A stretch of 64,000 nucleotides of DNA from Stichopus chloronotus (Eukaryota > Echinodermata > Holothuroidea > Aspidochirotida > Stichopodidae), in NCBI GenBank assembly GCA_021234535.1, contig CM037836.1, forward strand, positions 22,000,769 to 22,064,768, written 5' to 3'. A program made the position numbers and the translations under genes. Every line of letters starts with the position of its first letter. The stretch's first letter is position 1. Under the pieces are notes generated by a model. That model saw only the letters and a list, made by a program, of their open reading frames with translations. It was not told where the DNA came from and did no database searches. Below are positions 33,655 to 46,368 of this stretch, piece after piece.

Positions 33655-34956
33655 AACATTCCCCCTCCAAGTAAGATACATTCCAAATAGCTCTCTCTCT
33701 CTGCGTTTTGCTGTGATTACGAGGAAGTCACATATTTCAGTGAAGCCATCTGAAGTAAAGCCTTTGCTTCTTTGAAAAGATACTGTAGGACTATCAAATA
33801 CGTGCATGTGTCTGCTTTAGCTTGTATATGTCAGCTGTCGCATATCTTGCAAGGTGCGTCACCAAGGCTGGATGGGCCAGATCAACCTTTGCCTGGAAAG
33901 CGGTACATTCATGATTGTTTGTTCATTATGTTGTACTTAAGATTTAAAATGGTTTATTTGTTATGCCGGAAAAAACAGTTTTAGTAACTCCCATCGATTT
34001 ATCTCTCCGAGATTCGCTTTAGAATCGGAGGCACGTCTGTCTTAGCGAGAGGAGAAATGTTTGCACCAATTAACGATCTCCTAACTAGATGTTTTCCTTT
34101 CAAGATGGACATGCCAAGTGTTTTTTAAGTTGTTTGCAAGAGGCCTTTCTCACATTCACCAATGTAACCTCCCTCTCTATCGACATATCTGTCCAGATGC
34201 AACAGAGGTATAAACATATTTCTGGCTATGACATAGCTCAGCCATAAATGAAATCCTCCGAGCTAATCGCTCGCAAACAAACACTGCGTTTCTGGGTAAC
34301 CTGATGGAGAAGAAATTACTGCCCGTCACGAAGTGCATTTGAAACAATTTCTCTGTGTTGGAACTGAGCCTTCAGCACCTAGTAACCCTTTTACAAACAA
34401 AAGCTCAGGGCAAAGCAGCAAGGGAATCTCGGCATGAAATCAGCATGCTGTTAATTTGTGGAATGTGTTCTGGCCATGGGACACAATCAAACCTGTTACA
34501 CAATTTGCAATGCATCTGTGGAGAGCAAAACAACTGATTTTCTTTTCACCAATTTTTGACCCAAAATTAAGTTTCCTAACATGTTTCGATCCACTTCCCT
34601 AGGAGGTGGAATGAAAGACAGGGAGAGAGGCGGAAAAATGAACGAAAACGGGAGCAGAGAATGCAGAATAGTTGTTTTGGTGGTGTGCTTTCAACCTGCC
34701 ACATTCCTGCCCACCCCCCTTCCCATGTTATTTTCTTTTAACATTTCTGGCAGTAGATAAACAGGAAATGATTTTTGTTCCTTTTTCGTGCCCACTTAAT
34801 CCATCCAGATTAATACCCATTTGGTTTGGCAACTTTCATTTAGTTGCCTGGTACTTTGTCATAAGTTACATCCATTTAAAACAGTAAACCACTCGTAAGC
34901 TGTTTATTAATATTATACTTTCATTATTGGTAATCATGTAATCATGATGGCATGTG

Positions 34957-34985
34957 TGTGTATGTGTATGTGTGTGTGTCTGTGA
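34957..34985 (+). repeat. TG-rich microsatellite
   Basis: Interrupted TGTG/TATG dinucleotides. Confidence 0.8.
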
Positions 34986-37615
34986 TGGATAGCGACGTCT
35001 GGAGAGGTGAAGCCAGGATTGATCTCATATTTGGCATTGAATCTGTCATATCAAGAACAGTATTGCTTGCTGAGTGATGGAAGGTTCTTTGTGCAACCTG
35101 TGATAGAAAATGTTGGAAACAATGTCAAGATGATATCTCAAGACCGGGAGGAGGGGGCGTGTTGGAGTAATTTCATTGTTTGTTGGACTTTCATGAGTTG
35201 AGGGGCCATGTTAGGTCAGCAAGTTACCATTTAGAAAATTTGTGCTTATATACATATCCTGTAGAATGTATAGATGGATAGACCGTGTCAAAGAAGACAG
35301 GCAGGCTTTAGACATTTGACTTCATTGACGAAAGGAACTCATGGCAAAATCATTGTGGCATGTTTCTGAAAATATGTTGACGAGAGCAATGGATATCAGT
35401 TGGAACAGTTGACATTCATGAATATTCAATAAAACACTTAAAATGTAGAGATAGAATGAGATGTATCCCAAATGTACATCTGTTAAAAAGTGCAGTAAAA
35501 AGGTAATTGTGCCATAGCAACAACACTGTGTTGTTACCTCTTGATTAATATAATGACTAATAAGACGAAAAGCTTCAACATAAATCTCAGACCAGAAAGC
35601 CTCCTTGGTGTCATATTCAAAGATGCAGCTTTTTTTTTGCACAGCAGTGCTGGAAAACAGATACTGTATTTCATACATCATTGTGTGGTGATACATATGG
35701 TGTTATGTTAATGAGCTGTTAGATATTAGAACAAACTTGATGCAACAAACATGGTTACGTGTCCAGTGTTCAATGTTATCCTGCAATGGTATCCACAATC
35801 TTGGACTAAATTTTTGGGACACTTTCTCATACGTTGCAAATATATTACTAAATTTTAGATGAGAGTATAGCATGAAACCCCACGCCCCTTTTCAGTGTCG
35901 CGCTGCAGGAGTGAATGCACACCAGAAACAGTAATCCTATAGCCAACATTGAATGGGGCAGGGGGAGCGGGGTGTCCCAAGCTATTTTGTCCAAGATTGT
36001 AGTTCCTGACTGCAAGGTAGACATAAAACTTCTTGTGCTGTGTTTTTTTCCAGCAGCTGAAAGTAATATCGAGGGGAACCTTGCACACACTGCAGTACTG
36101 ACCTTTAACCTTTTCAGTGACATTCAAACCTGTTCAAATATATTTGGAGTAAAAATTGTATGGACATTTTCTAAACATGACATTTCATGATGGCATTCCT
36201 TGGAGAAAGTGTTTTTTAGTGCCCTGTCACAGGTCCAAGTGAAGATGCCACAAGCATATCGGAAGGAAAACACTTTGTTCACACTAGGTGTATCTTAGTT
36301 TGGAAACCTTTTGTTACTGACCAATCCAATTATAGATCCAACCAGACACATTCGTTTCTCGTCTGTTGTATGTTCGCCATACAGGTATTTTGTTGATGTG
36401 CCTTTGCATCTGAGAACACAGCTTGCAATAAACCTCCTTGCGTGGAATCTCTTGTGCGAAAAGATCTCTGTGGATGTGGTTGCTATGGCTATTTGAAAAG
36501 AGATACCCAAGGCTAATTCAGCTATTGATATACATTATGTATATATATCTTCCTTTTTTTCAATGCTAGATAGACAAAACAAGAGAGCACACTGATTTAG
36601 AGACTGCACTGTTAGTTGGGGAGTAGGAGTTGAATAAGTACCTTAACAATGTGACTGTCATCCCTGTAAATTGCATATTGAAACATGGCAGCCTCATCCA
36701 ATCTTGTGTTTAATTTAGTGAATGCTCATCCGTGGTGATATGTTGCTATACGTGATGTATGTTTCGCAGTTATGTAGTCTCATCTCTCTGACGACATCAC
36801 CACCGGTTACGAAACGTCTCCAGTTTTGTAAAGTGCGGAGTTTTATCCTCGGTGAAAGTTTTTCTCTTGCCCCTTGTAGATGGGAAGGGGAGATTAACAG
36901 GAGAGGATTATTAACAGTCAAATGTGGGGGGGGAAAGGGATTTTGGAGGAATGGTAAGGGGAGAGTATGGTATTACTTCAAATAAGGGAAGGAGAAAGTA
37001 GAGGCAATCAAGTCTGTTTCAACGGAAAGAATTAAACACAAGAATGAGGATGGCAGAAACAAAAATTACAAGCTCTCCTCGAATGCAGTCTTATATTGAC
37101 TGGTCTCAGGCTTAATGGAGAGTGTGCTCAGCAATCAACTTCTTTGCATTTCCACAACATGCAAGCTGTGGCACAGTCTCAAACTGATGTGCTGTCTACG
37201 TTACGGGGATGTAGGTTTTCCGTATAAATATGGAATTCCACATTTTTGTAAAATTGGCTGATACCTCCGTGTTTCCCCTGTATTCCAACATTTTAACAAA
37301 ATTATATATTGCTGTACATATAACAGTCTAAATGAACCAAAAATACCATAAAAATGGGAATTCTCTGGGGCATGACTGTATTCCAAATAATGAATTTACA
37401 GTGCACCATTTTGCACCTCAGCTCTCTCCTGACACCCGTCCCCTTATACCCCACCCCCAGGACGGCGTTCACCTGTACAACCTATTTTCAGTATTTTTTT
37501 TTTACCCTGCACTTACATCCCTGTACGTTAGTACTCGGGCAGAGCAGATCAGACCACCTCCATCTCTCTGGTGGCACACCACATGATGGCAACACTCCCA
37601 CGATAGTTCAGCAGT

Positions 37616-37653
37616 GGCTCTTAGAGAATCTGTGGGCTCTTAGAGAATCTGTG
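37616..37653 (+). repeat. 19-bp perfect tandem duplication
   Basis: GGCTCTTAGAGAATCTGTG occurs twice head to tail with no mismatch, so it is a recent duplication. Confidence 0.85.
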
Positions 37654-37964
37654 AGCATTGTCATTTGTCAGTTCAATAAATTATCAATTTCCCACATTTG
37701 GAGCCAGACTTATATTAATCTGAGAAACTGGACATAAAATACAACAGGAGCATGTTTACTGGAAGTTACTGCTCAGATTTTGGTATGTATTGGATGTTGA
37801 ATGTCACTGAAATCAATGCTGTTATTGCAGATACAAAATTTTGAAAGAAAACTTTAGAAACCCTTATAGGGGCTCATTAAGTTGATGTCAATAAGTTTGT
37901 GATGATTTTGAAGGGTATTAGCAAGTTACAATACTAATAATTTGCATATTTAGTCAGTTTTCAC

Positions 37965-38219
37965 ATTCATAGATATGAAACCTGTCAAACTTATTGAATT
38001 TTTCACCCTTACTTGTACTGGCCTGTGTGCATGTGAATAAGCACCAAATTAAGCACCAAATGAAATCGTACAGTACTCACTCGTGTATGTTCGTTTGTAT
38101 GTGAAACATAGGGATCCTCGTAAGTGAACCATTTGTCATTTGTATGTTAAGGAAACTTGACAGGTGTAGAAAAATTTAGTGAGTTTCATGAAACAACTGA
38201 CTGAGCCTGCCTCTCTTTA
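37965..38219 (+). repeat. Interspersed repeat family F, copy 1
   Basis: It shares with 51480-51842 and 56757-57010 the ordered blocks CTGTGTGCATRTGAATAAG, GGGATYCTCYTAGTTTGACC-like and ACATGTGAAGGAAACT-like, and a TTAGTGAATTTC-like block near the end. It is noncoding; no terminal repeats were found. Confidence 0.55.
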
Positions 38220-40030
38220 ATTGCGTTATATTGTTGTACGGTATGCATTGTGGCAATAATGTGTGCTTAAACGATAATGTGGAAAAGCATCCTGCAGACG
38301 ACAAGTTAGAGATCTGATGGTATCACTTCCTCAGTACCAGGAATGCTTTGTGTAAATAAAAGAAAAAAAAAAGAAGTGGAACTGCTTTCCTCTCTTGTTG
38401 TCACGGGAACATTCAGTAGAGTTGAAATTGGGCCTCTGCTATTTAACCACTGATGGTATTTGTGGTTGCATCTTGGCATTGAAAATACAGCTTGTTAGTC
38501 TGATAGCCCAATGTATAGGCAGCAATGAATTACTTTAAATATGCACTTGGCCTCCTACGCAACAACTATTTAAATAATTTAAATTACTTCACTCTAACAA
38601 ATACAACTTGGGTTACGTTGGTACAGTATCGAAAGTTCAGGATATTTAACTCATCCAGCTTGAAAATATCAACCAAATCTATCCACATACACCTATCACC
38701 TAGTTGGCTTTGAATAATGGTACTCATTGCAATGTTACAACTTACATGGTGAACTTTTAGAGCGAGTCGGAAACGTGGACACCAGTCAGTTTCATACTCT
38801 GTCTGTTGCTCGTATCATGTAATGCCCACAACTAGTAATGTGAATTTCATAAGGAATTTCACCGTTTGCTTTATTGCGACACAACTCGGATCATCAACGC
38901 CATCACCATATGGATCAACACATGCATATACTCAATGTTACATTACTGTGTACCCAGTAGGGTACGGTATATCGACATTAGATCAACATTTTATCGTCGC
39001 CACATTTGACAGCAGTTGTTTACACCACCAAACATGTGCATCGACATCGCTGAGCGTTTTTCTCTTTTACTTTCTCACAACTGGTTTTTAAAAGAGTATT
39101 TACATCTATCGGTGACATGTTTACAGTACAAAGATCATGCTTTATTTATAGCCAACACGCATTTTGGTATGTTTCGTCATCGTGTGTTTGTGCCTTCCTA
39201 TTTGGAGGAGTCTCTTGCCCATGGGGTAGATCACAGCTATTAATTTGTCTGCGAGCTAGAGGAGATGGAATTACCAGGAAGCCAAACAGCCTGTTGACGA
39301 AAAAGAAACGAGAAGAATTTTAATGCTTGAAATTGAAGGCTTGTGTATGCTTGTTATGAAGATGAAGGGGGTGGGGGGTGGGAGAGGAGGGAAGAATGAC
39401 AAATTATTTTGCACTGTTTGAGGCCCATGCTGTGATGGACTGTAATTCACAATTTAGATTAAGGGAAACTTTTTTGAGTTTTTGAAACATGGCCTTGATG
39501 TATTTATACCCAACAGCTTGTTGATTCCTTTCATCATTTTTTTTTGTTGAGATGATCAAGTTATTTACCAAATGTTGACGTCTTTTGTCAATCTGGATTT
39601 ACCATCCGATAATTCGACAGGGAGCAGTTTTGGCATGGTTTCATCTTTTTTTGGTAGAGATGGCCATCCTTCCTTATATCAGTGCATTCGTACTGCTGTG
39701 ATAATGTTTATCTACATATCTGTCTCTCTGTCTGTCTATCTGTCTGAAAAGTGTACAGTAGCAGTTGCCCCATGTCAACTTGTCAGGAATCTCTAACTGG
39801 TTAATGAAAGGATGCTAAAAAAGTTAACTCAGTTCTTCTGCTAAGAGAAATAGAGAAAAAAAAAAAGGGACTGTGATAACATTTCTTGTGAGTCCTGACT
39901 TGTCGCTGTTGGATGAGAAGAGAATTGTCTTAGGAACAAGTCCCCGCTCCTAAACAATTTCCTGCAAAAGCATACCTTGAGTGCTCAATGAACGAATTAT
40001 TCCTGGTTGTTTTTTGTTACCAGTCTTAAG

Positions 40031-40372
40031 TTAAAGTGAAATAAGGCGTTTAGAATATACCAACATGGCATACAAAGAAAATAGCTTTAATCATTATTAA
40101 ACCATTCAGTTTCACCAATAAACATCAGCAAGAGCTTCATCTCCTCAAAACATTATGCATGTGGTAGGAACGGAAGCTACATTATTTGAATTTTGAAAAG
40201 TTTGGGTGAACAGATTATTGTTGAGCAACAAATAACTGAATTTCTATCTATGAGAAACTTATTTGTTGAAAAGAAGGATACGGTCCTTCGTTATTTTGAA
40301 TAATCTGCCATTCTACCTTTACAAACACTGGTTTTAAATCGATGGTTGTTTTCTGTAAAACAAACGCAAAAT
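40031..40372 (-). mobile_element. TTAA element family 1, copy lacking one end
   Basis: It begins TTAAAGTGAAATAAGGCG and runs parallel to copy 1 at 5389, with the shared core TTGAATTTTGAAAAGTTTGG and the TTATTTTGAATAATCT segment. The far end is lost after AAAACAAACG, where copy 1 continues into its TATTTCCCT terminus. Confidence 0.65.
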
Positions 40373-40827
40373 GTAAAACAAATCCATCTATGAAAATGGT
40401 GCGAGCAGGGGCCAAGATATCTCTAAAATCAGATAGGGAGGAACTTTTGTCTGTTAAATGCTCAAACATCTATCCGTTCAAAATTTCCGTTTGATCGACA
40501 GCTAGTAAAATAAGATGCTTCACATAGCAGCTATTTGAAGTGAAAGGAGTAAACAGTTCATATAATTTGCACTACTTAAGAAATGGTACCAGCAAATGTT
40601 TTAAGTCATGTTAAAGCATGAATGATTTTAAAGTTAGGTTGCCAAATTTCCACAAATTTTCCAAACCATGGAATTCTTGAATACTGTCCAGTGTTTTTGA
40701 ACTTTACAGTAGGTAAACACTGGTAAAGAAACTTGCCTAGATTTGGCAATAATGGACTTTTTTACTATTACAAGCATGGCAAGAGGCAGCTTTGTCTTTC
40801 ATTGTGTTTTTTTTGTTTTTCCTTCAG

Positions 40828-40992
40828 GATCCTCCACTAAGTAATTTGAGCCTGTGCAAAACATGCGATGATAAATGTGAACTGGAATGGTGGAATGATG
40901 GCAATTTGGGTGAAACTGCATCAAAGTTAGCAAACTGCACCCATCCTGAAGGAACATTCGCAAAGCACGTTCACACCCGGGTCAACGTGTGA
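40828..40992 (+). CDS. Orphan exon-like open segment with clustered cysteines
   Basis: A long pyrimidine tract and AG (gtttttccttcag) precede an open segment that ends in TGA at 40990-40992. In its open frame (phase 0) it reads DPPLSNLSLCKTCDDKCELE, then WWNDGNLGETASKLANC and THPEGTFAKHVHTRVNV. Four cysteines, a WW pair and two sequons (NLS, NCT) look like extracellular protein, but I do not recognise a family. Exon C ends in phase 1; spliced to this acceptor it would instead read five residues (RSSTK) and stop, giving a receptor truncated at the start of L2. It may be an exon of an unrelated nested gene, an alternative terminal exon, an old insertion, or chance. Confidence 0.25.
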   Translation, partial: DPPLSNLSLCKTCDDKCELEWWNDGNLGETASKLANCTHPEGTFAKHVHTRVNV

Positions 40993-42169
40993 TGTCACTG
41001 TGTGCAGTCAGTGAGATGTAGTGGACTCTAAGCATGGAAAAGAATGGAGTCTCACAAAGTCACAAACTTAATCGTGAAGGGGAAAAAAAAAAAACCTGTC
41101 TTACGTTCAGTCTTTGACTGAGCATGCAATTTGCATGCAATCATTACTGTAACTTGAAAAAAAAAAAAAATGACATTTTGAGGAATTTCTTCACTTGCTA
41201 CTGCACATGGAATGGTACAAGTTACAAACAATGAAGCATTCTGTTTCACTGTGACACCTGTACCTGTAACCTGCATACACAGAGTGAATAGGTACCTCCG
41301 TTGTTCTCGAGAATGGTGGCATCGAATGCACCAGAGGGATGTAAAAGGCTGACAGTCTAGCCTTGTGATGTAAAAACAACCTTCAGATGTATGAGTCTTT
41401 CCATTTAAGCCTTTCCGCCATGGTCAGCGTCCCAAGTGTGTCTCACACTTAGAGAATGACATAAAAATAAACAAATTAATATACATACTCCTTTCAAAGG
41501 TTGACCTGATAGAGTTAGGTGAAATTTACAGGGGATTTGACATCTTGGGAAAGGAAAAAAAATTAAATTTTGTTTCTGTGAGATGTTTCTGCTTTCTTCA
41601 ACAGTGCATTTTATCTGCATCTTAAGTCTTTACCAGGCTATGTAACTTTGTCAAAACTTTTTACATGAACTTTCAGTGGGTTAGCAAATGTCGTAGACAG
41701 CTGACTGTGCGCAATGACATCATACTCACTTTTGCGCTCAGGAATTTTTGTGATAACTGATAAACTTTCCTAAGAGAGCATGCTATAGATGTAGTCAAGT
41801 TATACACAACTCAAAAGAGGAAAGTCAGAGTGTAATGCATCAATGGTAAGGCACAAATGAAGGAATTTAGATGCAAGGTAAATTGTGGATGAATTTCAGT
41901 ATGTCAAAAAACCGCAAGCCTTTCATTTTAAACAGATTCAGTGAGACACAAATAAAACAATACCATAAATATTTCTCTCAAAATCACTAGAGCAAACTCC
42001 TTACCTCTTAACTTTACAACTTCTTCAAGAAAGTGTATAGTTGCAGGATCAGAGAACTTTTTGGGCAAACTTTTCGCGAAGTACAGTAGCACTTAACAGT
42101 TTCCTGGCATGACGATCTGATACAATGAATGGAGTGATGTAAGTTTTTGCTTTGCTTTTATCTTTACAG

Positions 42170-42317
42170 AAAATACAGTGAAGAAGTTGGAGACGTATCT
42201 CGGTTTGATTGAAGAGATTCGCGGCGCATTGGTGATCATCAGGGCGTTTTCCCTCGTCACGTTATCCTTCTTAAAGAACCTGAGAGTGATCAGCGGTGTC
42301 AAGGACTTAGAGAGAGA
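42170..42317 (+). CDS. INSR: Exon D: receptor L domain 2, central part
   Basis: The acceptor is tttatctttacag and the donor AGAGAGA|gtaagt. Phase 1 in, phase 2 out; residues 141-189. The peptide contains LETYLGLIEEIRGALVI and ends LSFLKNLRVISGVKDLERE or LERD, depending on the split codon, which the next exon resolves as D. The LGLIEEI.G.L.I......L.SLSF..LR.I.G pattern is the leucine-rich turn pattern of the second ligand-binding beta-helix domain. Joined to exon C it reads LQGG-KN-TVKKLE, the same length as the vertebrate GGNNLAAELE. The 15-kb intron before it is the longest in the window. Confidence 0.93.
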
Positions 42318-44630
42318 GTAAGTCATCAAAAGGGAGACCCTGTTGGAAAGAACAAATCAAACTTTAGTTTTGATGCATCTGTTGTTGATATAACTCACAG
42401 CTGTGTTCATGGAGTGTTGCAGGTTTTTTTCTTTTTGATGACAGAACAGTTTCAACAAACATTTAATATTCATATCATGTCATTAACTTATTCTATTTTT
42501 ACGATCCTTATCCAAAAATGCGGAAACATTACAAGCTCTGCGAAAAGTTTGTCAAAATGCGAGAACGGTACAGGTATGGTATGTACACTGTTATTCCTGC
42601 TGCAATCGAACTGTTTCAGTCCCATTTTCTGTTGCTGACAGCAGGATTTTATTTCGTAACTTTCCTGAAAGCCTTAAACGATAACTCAATGAGAAAGAAA
42701 TTGGCTTCATCTTCCTTTCCAAGATAGCAAAATTTTGATCAGTTTCGAAAACAATGATTTGTGCCCTCGAACTATGGTGTCGCAGTTTTTCGGCGTGTCC
42801 GGCCATGCTTTATGCTCCAGCTCTTACTGAGAAATCAATTCCAAGGTTTCGAGACACGGATGAGGGATGGGGAGGGGGGAGCATTGCCCCATTGTAGAAT
42901 CATTTGTTTGAAAGAGAGAGCATGCATTCATCACATTGTAAATGATCATTTGTATGGCACTTACATACATTGTCGTACACTGGACTGCCTTTCTCGCCAT
43001 GCAGTAGTGTTCGTGTTTGTTGTCTTTTTTTGCTTTTTAGTTGGTGTAGCCCTGCCTTTTGGATTACGCACAGATTACCCAGTCTCCGTGTTTACTCATA
43101 CCGGAGAACTGATGCTAAATCAAATTCCCAAATTTCTAGTTTCAATGTTTGGTCTTGATTAGGGGATGTGAAGCATTTGACGATGCAAAGTAGGGTGCAA
43201 GTGTTTTATCGGCCCAATTGATGCAAAATCTCTCATGTGCCAAAGCGGAATGCCAATGCAGAATGATGCTTTAAGTCAATGAGCTTACGATTTGTGTATT
43301 TGCTCTAATCTTTGCATAATGCATCATTTGGCTGCAGCTAGGAAACAAAGTACATGTTGGTAAACTGCAATTTTTGCTTGCCTGAACAAATTTTGTTCCC
43401 TTATCTACCCATTTTGTTAATGAGGTTGAAATGACCTCGTACTAGTTTGAAAGTAATCGTCACTTCCACTCGTTCTGATTTGTCCTTGTGCAATACTGAA
43501 GTAGCGTTCGTGCCTTTTGGAATTAAGTGTAAGAGCTGCAATGTATTGGTGCAAATAGCCTCACCACTGTATGGTTTGTGTAGCCTTTGTTTTTGCAACT
43601 GAACATTTATGAGGTGTCTGCTTTATGTTGACAGCACAGAAGTGTTATGTGATAGGTTTTCTGTCATTTATGATATGTGCTAAACTCTGATTAAAGTATT
43701 TCCTGTTTTATCTGTTGGTATCCATGAAATAGCAACATTGCCAAGATCACCCAAAATCAGAAATACCCCAGCCTCCCAGGAAAAAAGAGAAAAAGCAACT
43801 ATAGTAACATGCCAACAAAATACTCCCAAAATTGGAAATACGAAGAAATATGAAGAATATTATCCATAGCAACAATGGCAAAGCTTGCCCCAAATCTGAA
43901 ATCGGTGAAGAAAATATGTCTACCAGTAGATTAATCCATACACAAAGGCAATGTGTTATCTTTGCTTGGAAGATAAGGATTCGACCCCCGTACGGTTTAC
44001 ATTAGGATGCGTATTAATAATAGTTTGGGAGTCTCAGGTAGTTATTGTAGTCACCCACAATATCAAGAAAATCTAACAATGCTTCTTTTTCTTCCATACT
44101 CTGGCCACCTTGAACTGAATGAACATTCTGGCACTTGAATGAGTGTTCTTGTGTGTGAGGGTGCATGCCCCCTCCTCATGTCCCAAGCACTACGACTAGT
44201 TGAGTCTAGCTACCTGAGAGTTCTCTACCGTCACTAATGACTTGGGCCTTGCAATATCTGAAGAGAAGGTGTTTAATTCCCTCAGGAGAAAGAAAATTTC
44301 CTACAATCTTTACTTGTCAAAGCAGGATGTATAGTGAGGTTGAGTATGATGTGATTTGTTGGCTAGAGTACCATCTGACGGGATGCAGAAAAGTAAAATA
44401 TTTTGTGAAAACCTTGAAAAAAGATGATTGCTGACATCATCCAGTCATCAGCTAAGCAAGTGTCATAGTTACCGAATGTTACAAATCAGCCACGAATTTG
44501 TAGTCACGTTTTGGTGAAGCCTCGCAACAAGAGGATGTGCTCATGGCAACTTAGAATATTGACAGATGCTACACTGGCACATGAAACAGTTTTGTGAAAA
44601 CTTTGAAAAAAAAAAAAAGGAAAAAAGGGT

Positions 44631-44797
44631 GAATTCACAGCGGGTACTCCCTCACCTCATATAACCAAGACCAAAAGGCTGGCAATTACCAAAGGCTGCT
44701 GACCAGACACACACAAACACAGAAGTGCCATGCGCTAGGCCATGGTCAATACTGTAATGCATAGGTTATATGAGGTGAGTACGTCGCCAGCGAATTC
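44631..44797 (+). mobile_element. Short inverted-repeat element (family E), compact copy
   Basis: The left terminus 44631-44666 (GAATTCACAGCGGGTACTCC, then CTCACCTCATATAACC) has an inverted partner at 44764-44797 (GGTTATATGAGGTGAG... ending GCGAATTC). Sixteen bases of the inner arm match exactly. The whole unit is about 167 bp and noncoding, so it is MITE-like. Related ends occur three more times in the A-B intron. Confidence 0.65.
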
Positions 44798-45699
44798 CCA
44801 AACCAGGAAGTTTGGGGGATATTCTGATGTCATTATGGTGACCGTGGTCATTGGCAAAGCAAATGTCAAAACAGCATTGAATGAGTAACCCAACAAATGA
44901 TATTTCAATCAAGTGGGTTTTACCTCTACTAGTGATTTAGAGGCAACACTTCTCGTTTTTTTTTCCAATTGATTGTAAGACAGTTAACTTTATGATACTT
45001 TGAGTAAAAATTAGAGATACTTGAGGATCATTTCTTGTTATGTACATGCCATCTGAGCATGATGGCATAATTAAGGTATCAGCCGATTAGTGCGCCTCTT
45101 CCGTTTTCCGGAATGCCTGTCAATGAATTCAGCTGTTTTTTCGCAGAAAATGTAACAAATTTGTAACAGCCACAGCTTTTTCTTCCCTCTTTTGTTGTTT
45201 TCAAGTGCTGACGAAATCCAGTTCGGTTTTACACAACCTCCCTTTGCCTGTTTTTGCCTCTTTCGCCCTAATTTAATGTGGAGCAAATGTCGCTGGCTGT
45301 TACTAAAAATAACCACAATTATCTGTTGTGTAAGCAGCTGATTTTACCGTAGTGGAAAATGCTCAGAAACTTGTTTGAATTTTGAGAAGTTTTGTTTTCC
45401 TTTTGTTGAAATCCAGCTCTGAGCTCTGATTTTATTGTCTCTGTGCAGCCAAAAGAGACGATAATTTTTATTCTTTTGAATCAGAGATTTTTTGGACATG
45501 AATTGAGGATGGCTTGTTATCTCATTCTTGTACAAAGGATGCAGGGATGAAGAAATTGTATGGTATGGAGCTCTTCTAATGGTAGCTTATGTTACACCTC
45601 TGTTGTGGTATTCAAACTTAGTGACACTAAATTACTGATTTGAGTAAGTGAAATGAAAAGGGTGAGTATGTACGGGTACTTACGGACAAGAAAAAATTT

Positions 45700-46260
45700 T
45701 GTCGCGATTTGGATTCCCCACCCTCCAACGGTGAATCGGATGAACTTTGAACTTGGTAGGTAGGTTATGGATATGGGATATGATGTCCCATTCAACAGAT
45801 GACAACAAAGATCAGACATCAAGGGTCATAGGTCGTGAAAATGAATAGCATATATAGCATTATCTGCATGAGGTCAAGTGACATAGGTGAAAATGTGAAA
45901 AAGTGTGTCTCGATCTCCTCAGAAGGTGAGCCGAATGAAGTTGGTATATGAGTGCCTTTTGTATGGTATAAAGTACTGCCGGATTGATGATATCATAGAT
46001 TAAAGGGTAAGGGTCAAAGCTCCCAAAATGAGAACCCATTACAGCATTACCTGATTGTAGAAATGTTGCAGACATTTCAAAAAATCATGTGTTATTGCGA
46101 GCAACAACAACGTTTTTCTTTTTTAGGAAAATTTGATTTAGTCACCAAAGGTCAAAGGTCAAATCAGCAAAAATGTGAAAATGTATTTCACAATTTCCTC
46201 CCAGAATTCAAACTTCAATGGCATTCGATAGGTGTCCAGGGATTGGATGTCCTGCCTGCC
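45700..46260 (+). repeat. Diverged GTCA-rich tandem units
   Basis: Segments such as AAGGTCAAAGGTCAAATCAG, TGAAAATGTGAAAAAGTG and repeated phrases about a first-to-last 'GATATGGGATATGATGTCC'-like block recur at irregular spacing. They resemble the 145-bp arrays in style but could not be aligned unit by unit. This is a tentative call. Confidence 0.35.
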
Positions 46261-46368
46261 AGACCAGCGACATTGTAGATCTTTTAGAGGTCGCAGTATT
46301 TTAGCGTGTGATGCAGTGTTTAACGTTCTGAGCAATTTGGAGCTGGTAGCACGTGATGTCAATCTAGC

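Larger units (their letters stand above)
27200..42169 (+). other. Intron C-D (15 kb)
   Basis: It is the largest intron seen and the likeliest place for a nested transcript. Contents: a relatively GC-rich open stretch on the minus strand (31529-31879), a possible piggyBac-type N-terminal remnant (32649-32822), short duplications (32134-32187, 37616-37653), a poly-C run (33643-33654), complex repeat-poor DNA at 34000-34560, a TG-rich tract (34957-34985), a family-F repeat (37965-38219), a TTAA element (40031-40372) and the orphan exon-like segment at 40828-40992. Other parts are featureless. Confidence 0.8.

Noticed and set aside
37354..37737. 127-codon + strand open frame
   Set aside because: Two long overlapping frames in a pyrimidine-rich patch; composition explains the lack of stops.
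41121..41140. Palindromic GCATGCAATTTGCATGC with an octamer ATTTGCAT
   Set aside because: It is a single short motif in an intron with no other regulatory context.
42761..43162. 133-codon + strand open frame in the D-E intron
   Set aside because: It contains hydrophobic, low-complexity stretches only, overlaps another frame, and is not needed between exons D and E, which join correctly.
43970..44000. tRNA B-box-like GATTCGACCCC
   Set aside because: No A box at a suitable distance upstream and no foldable cloverleaf.
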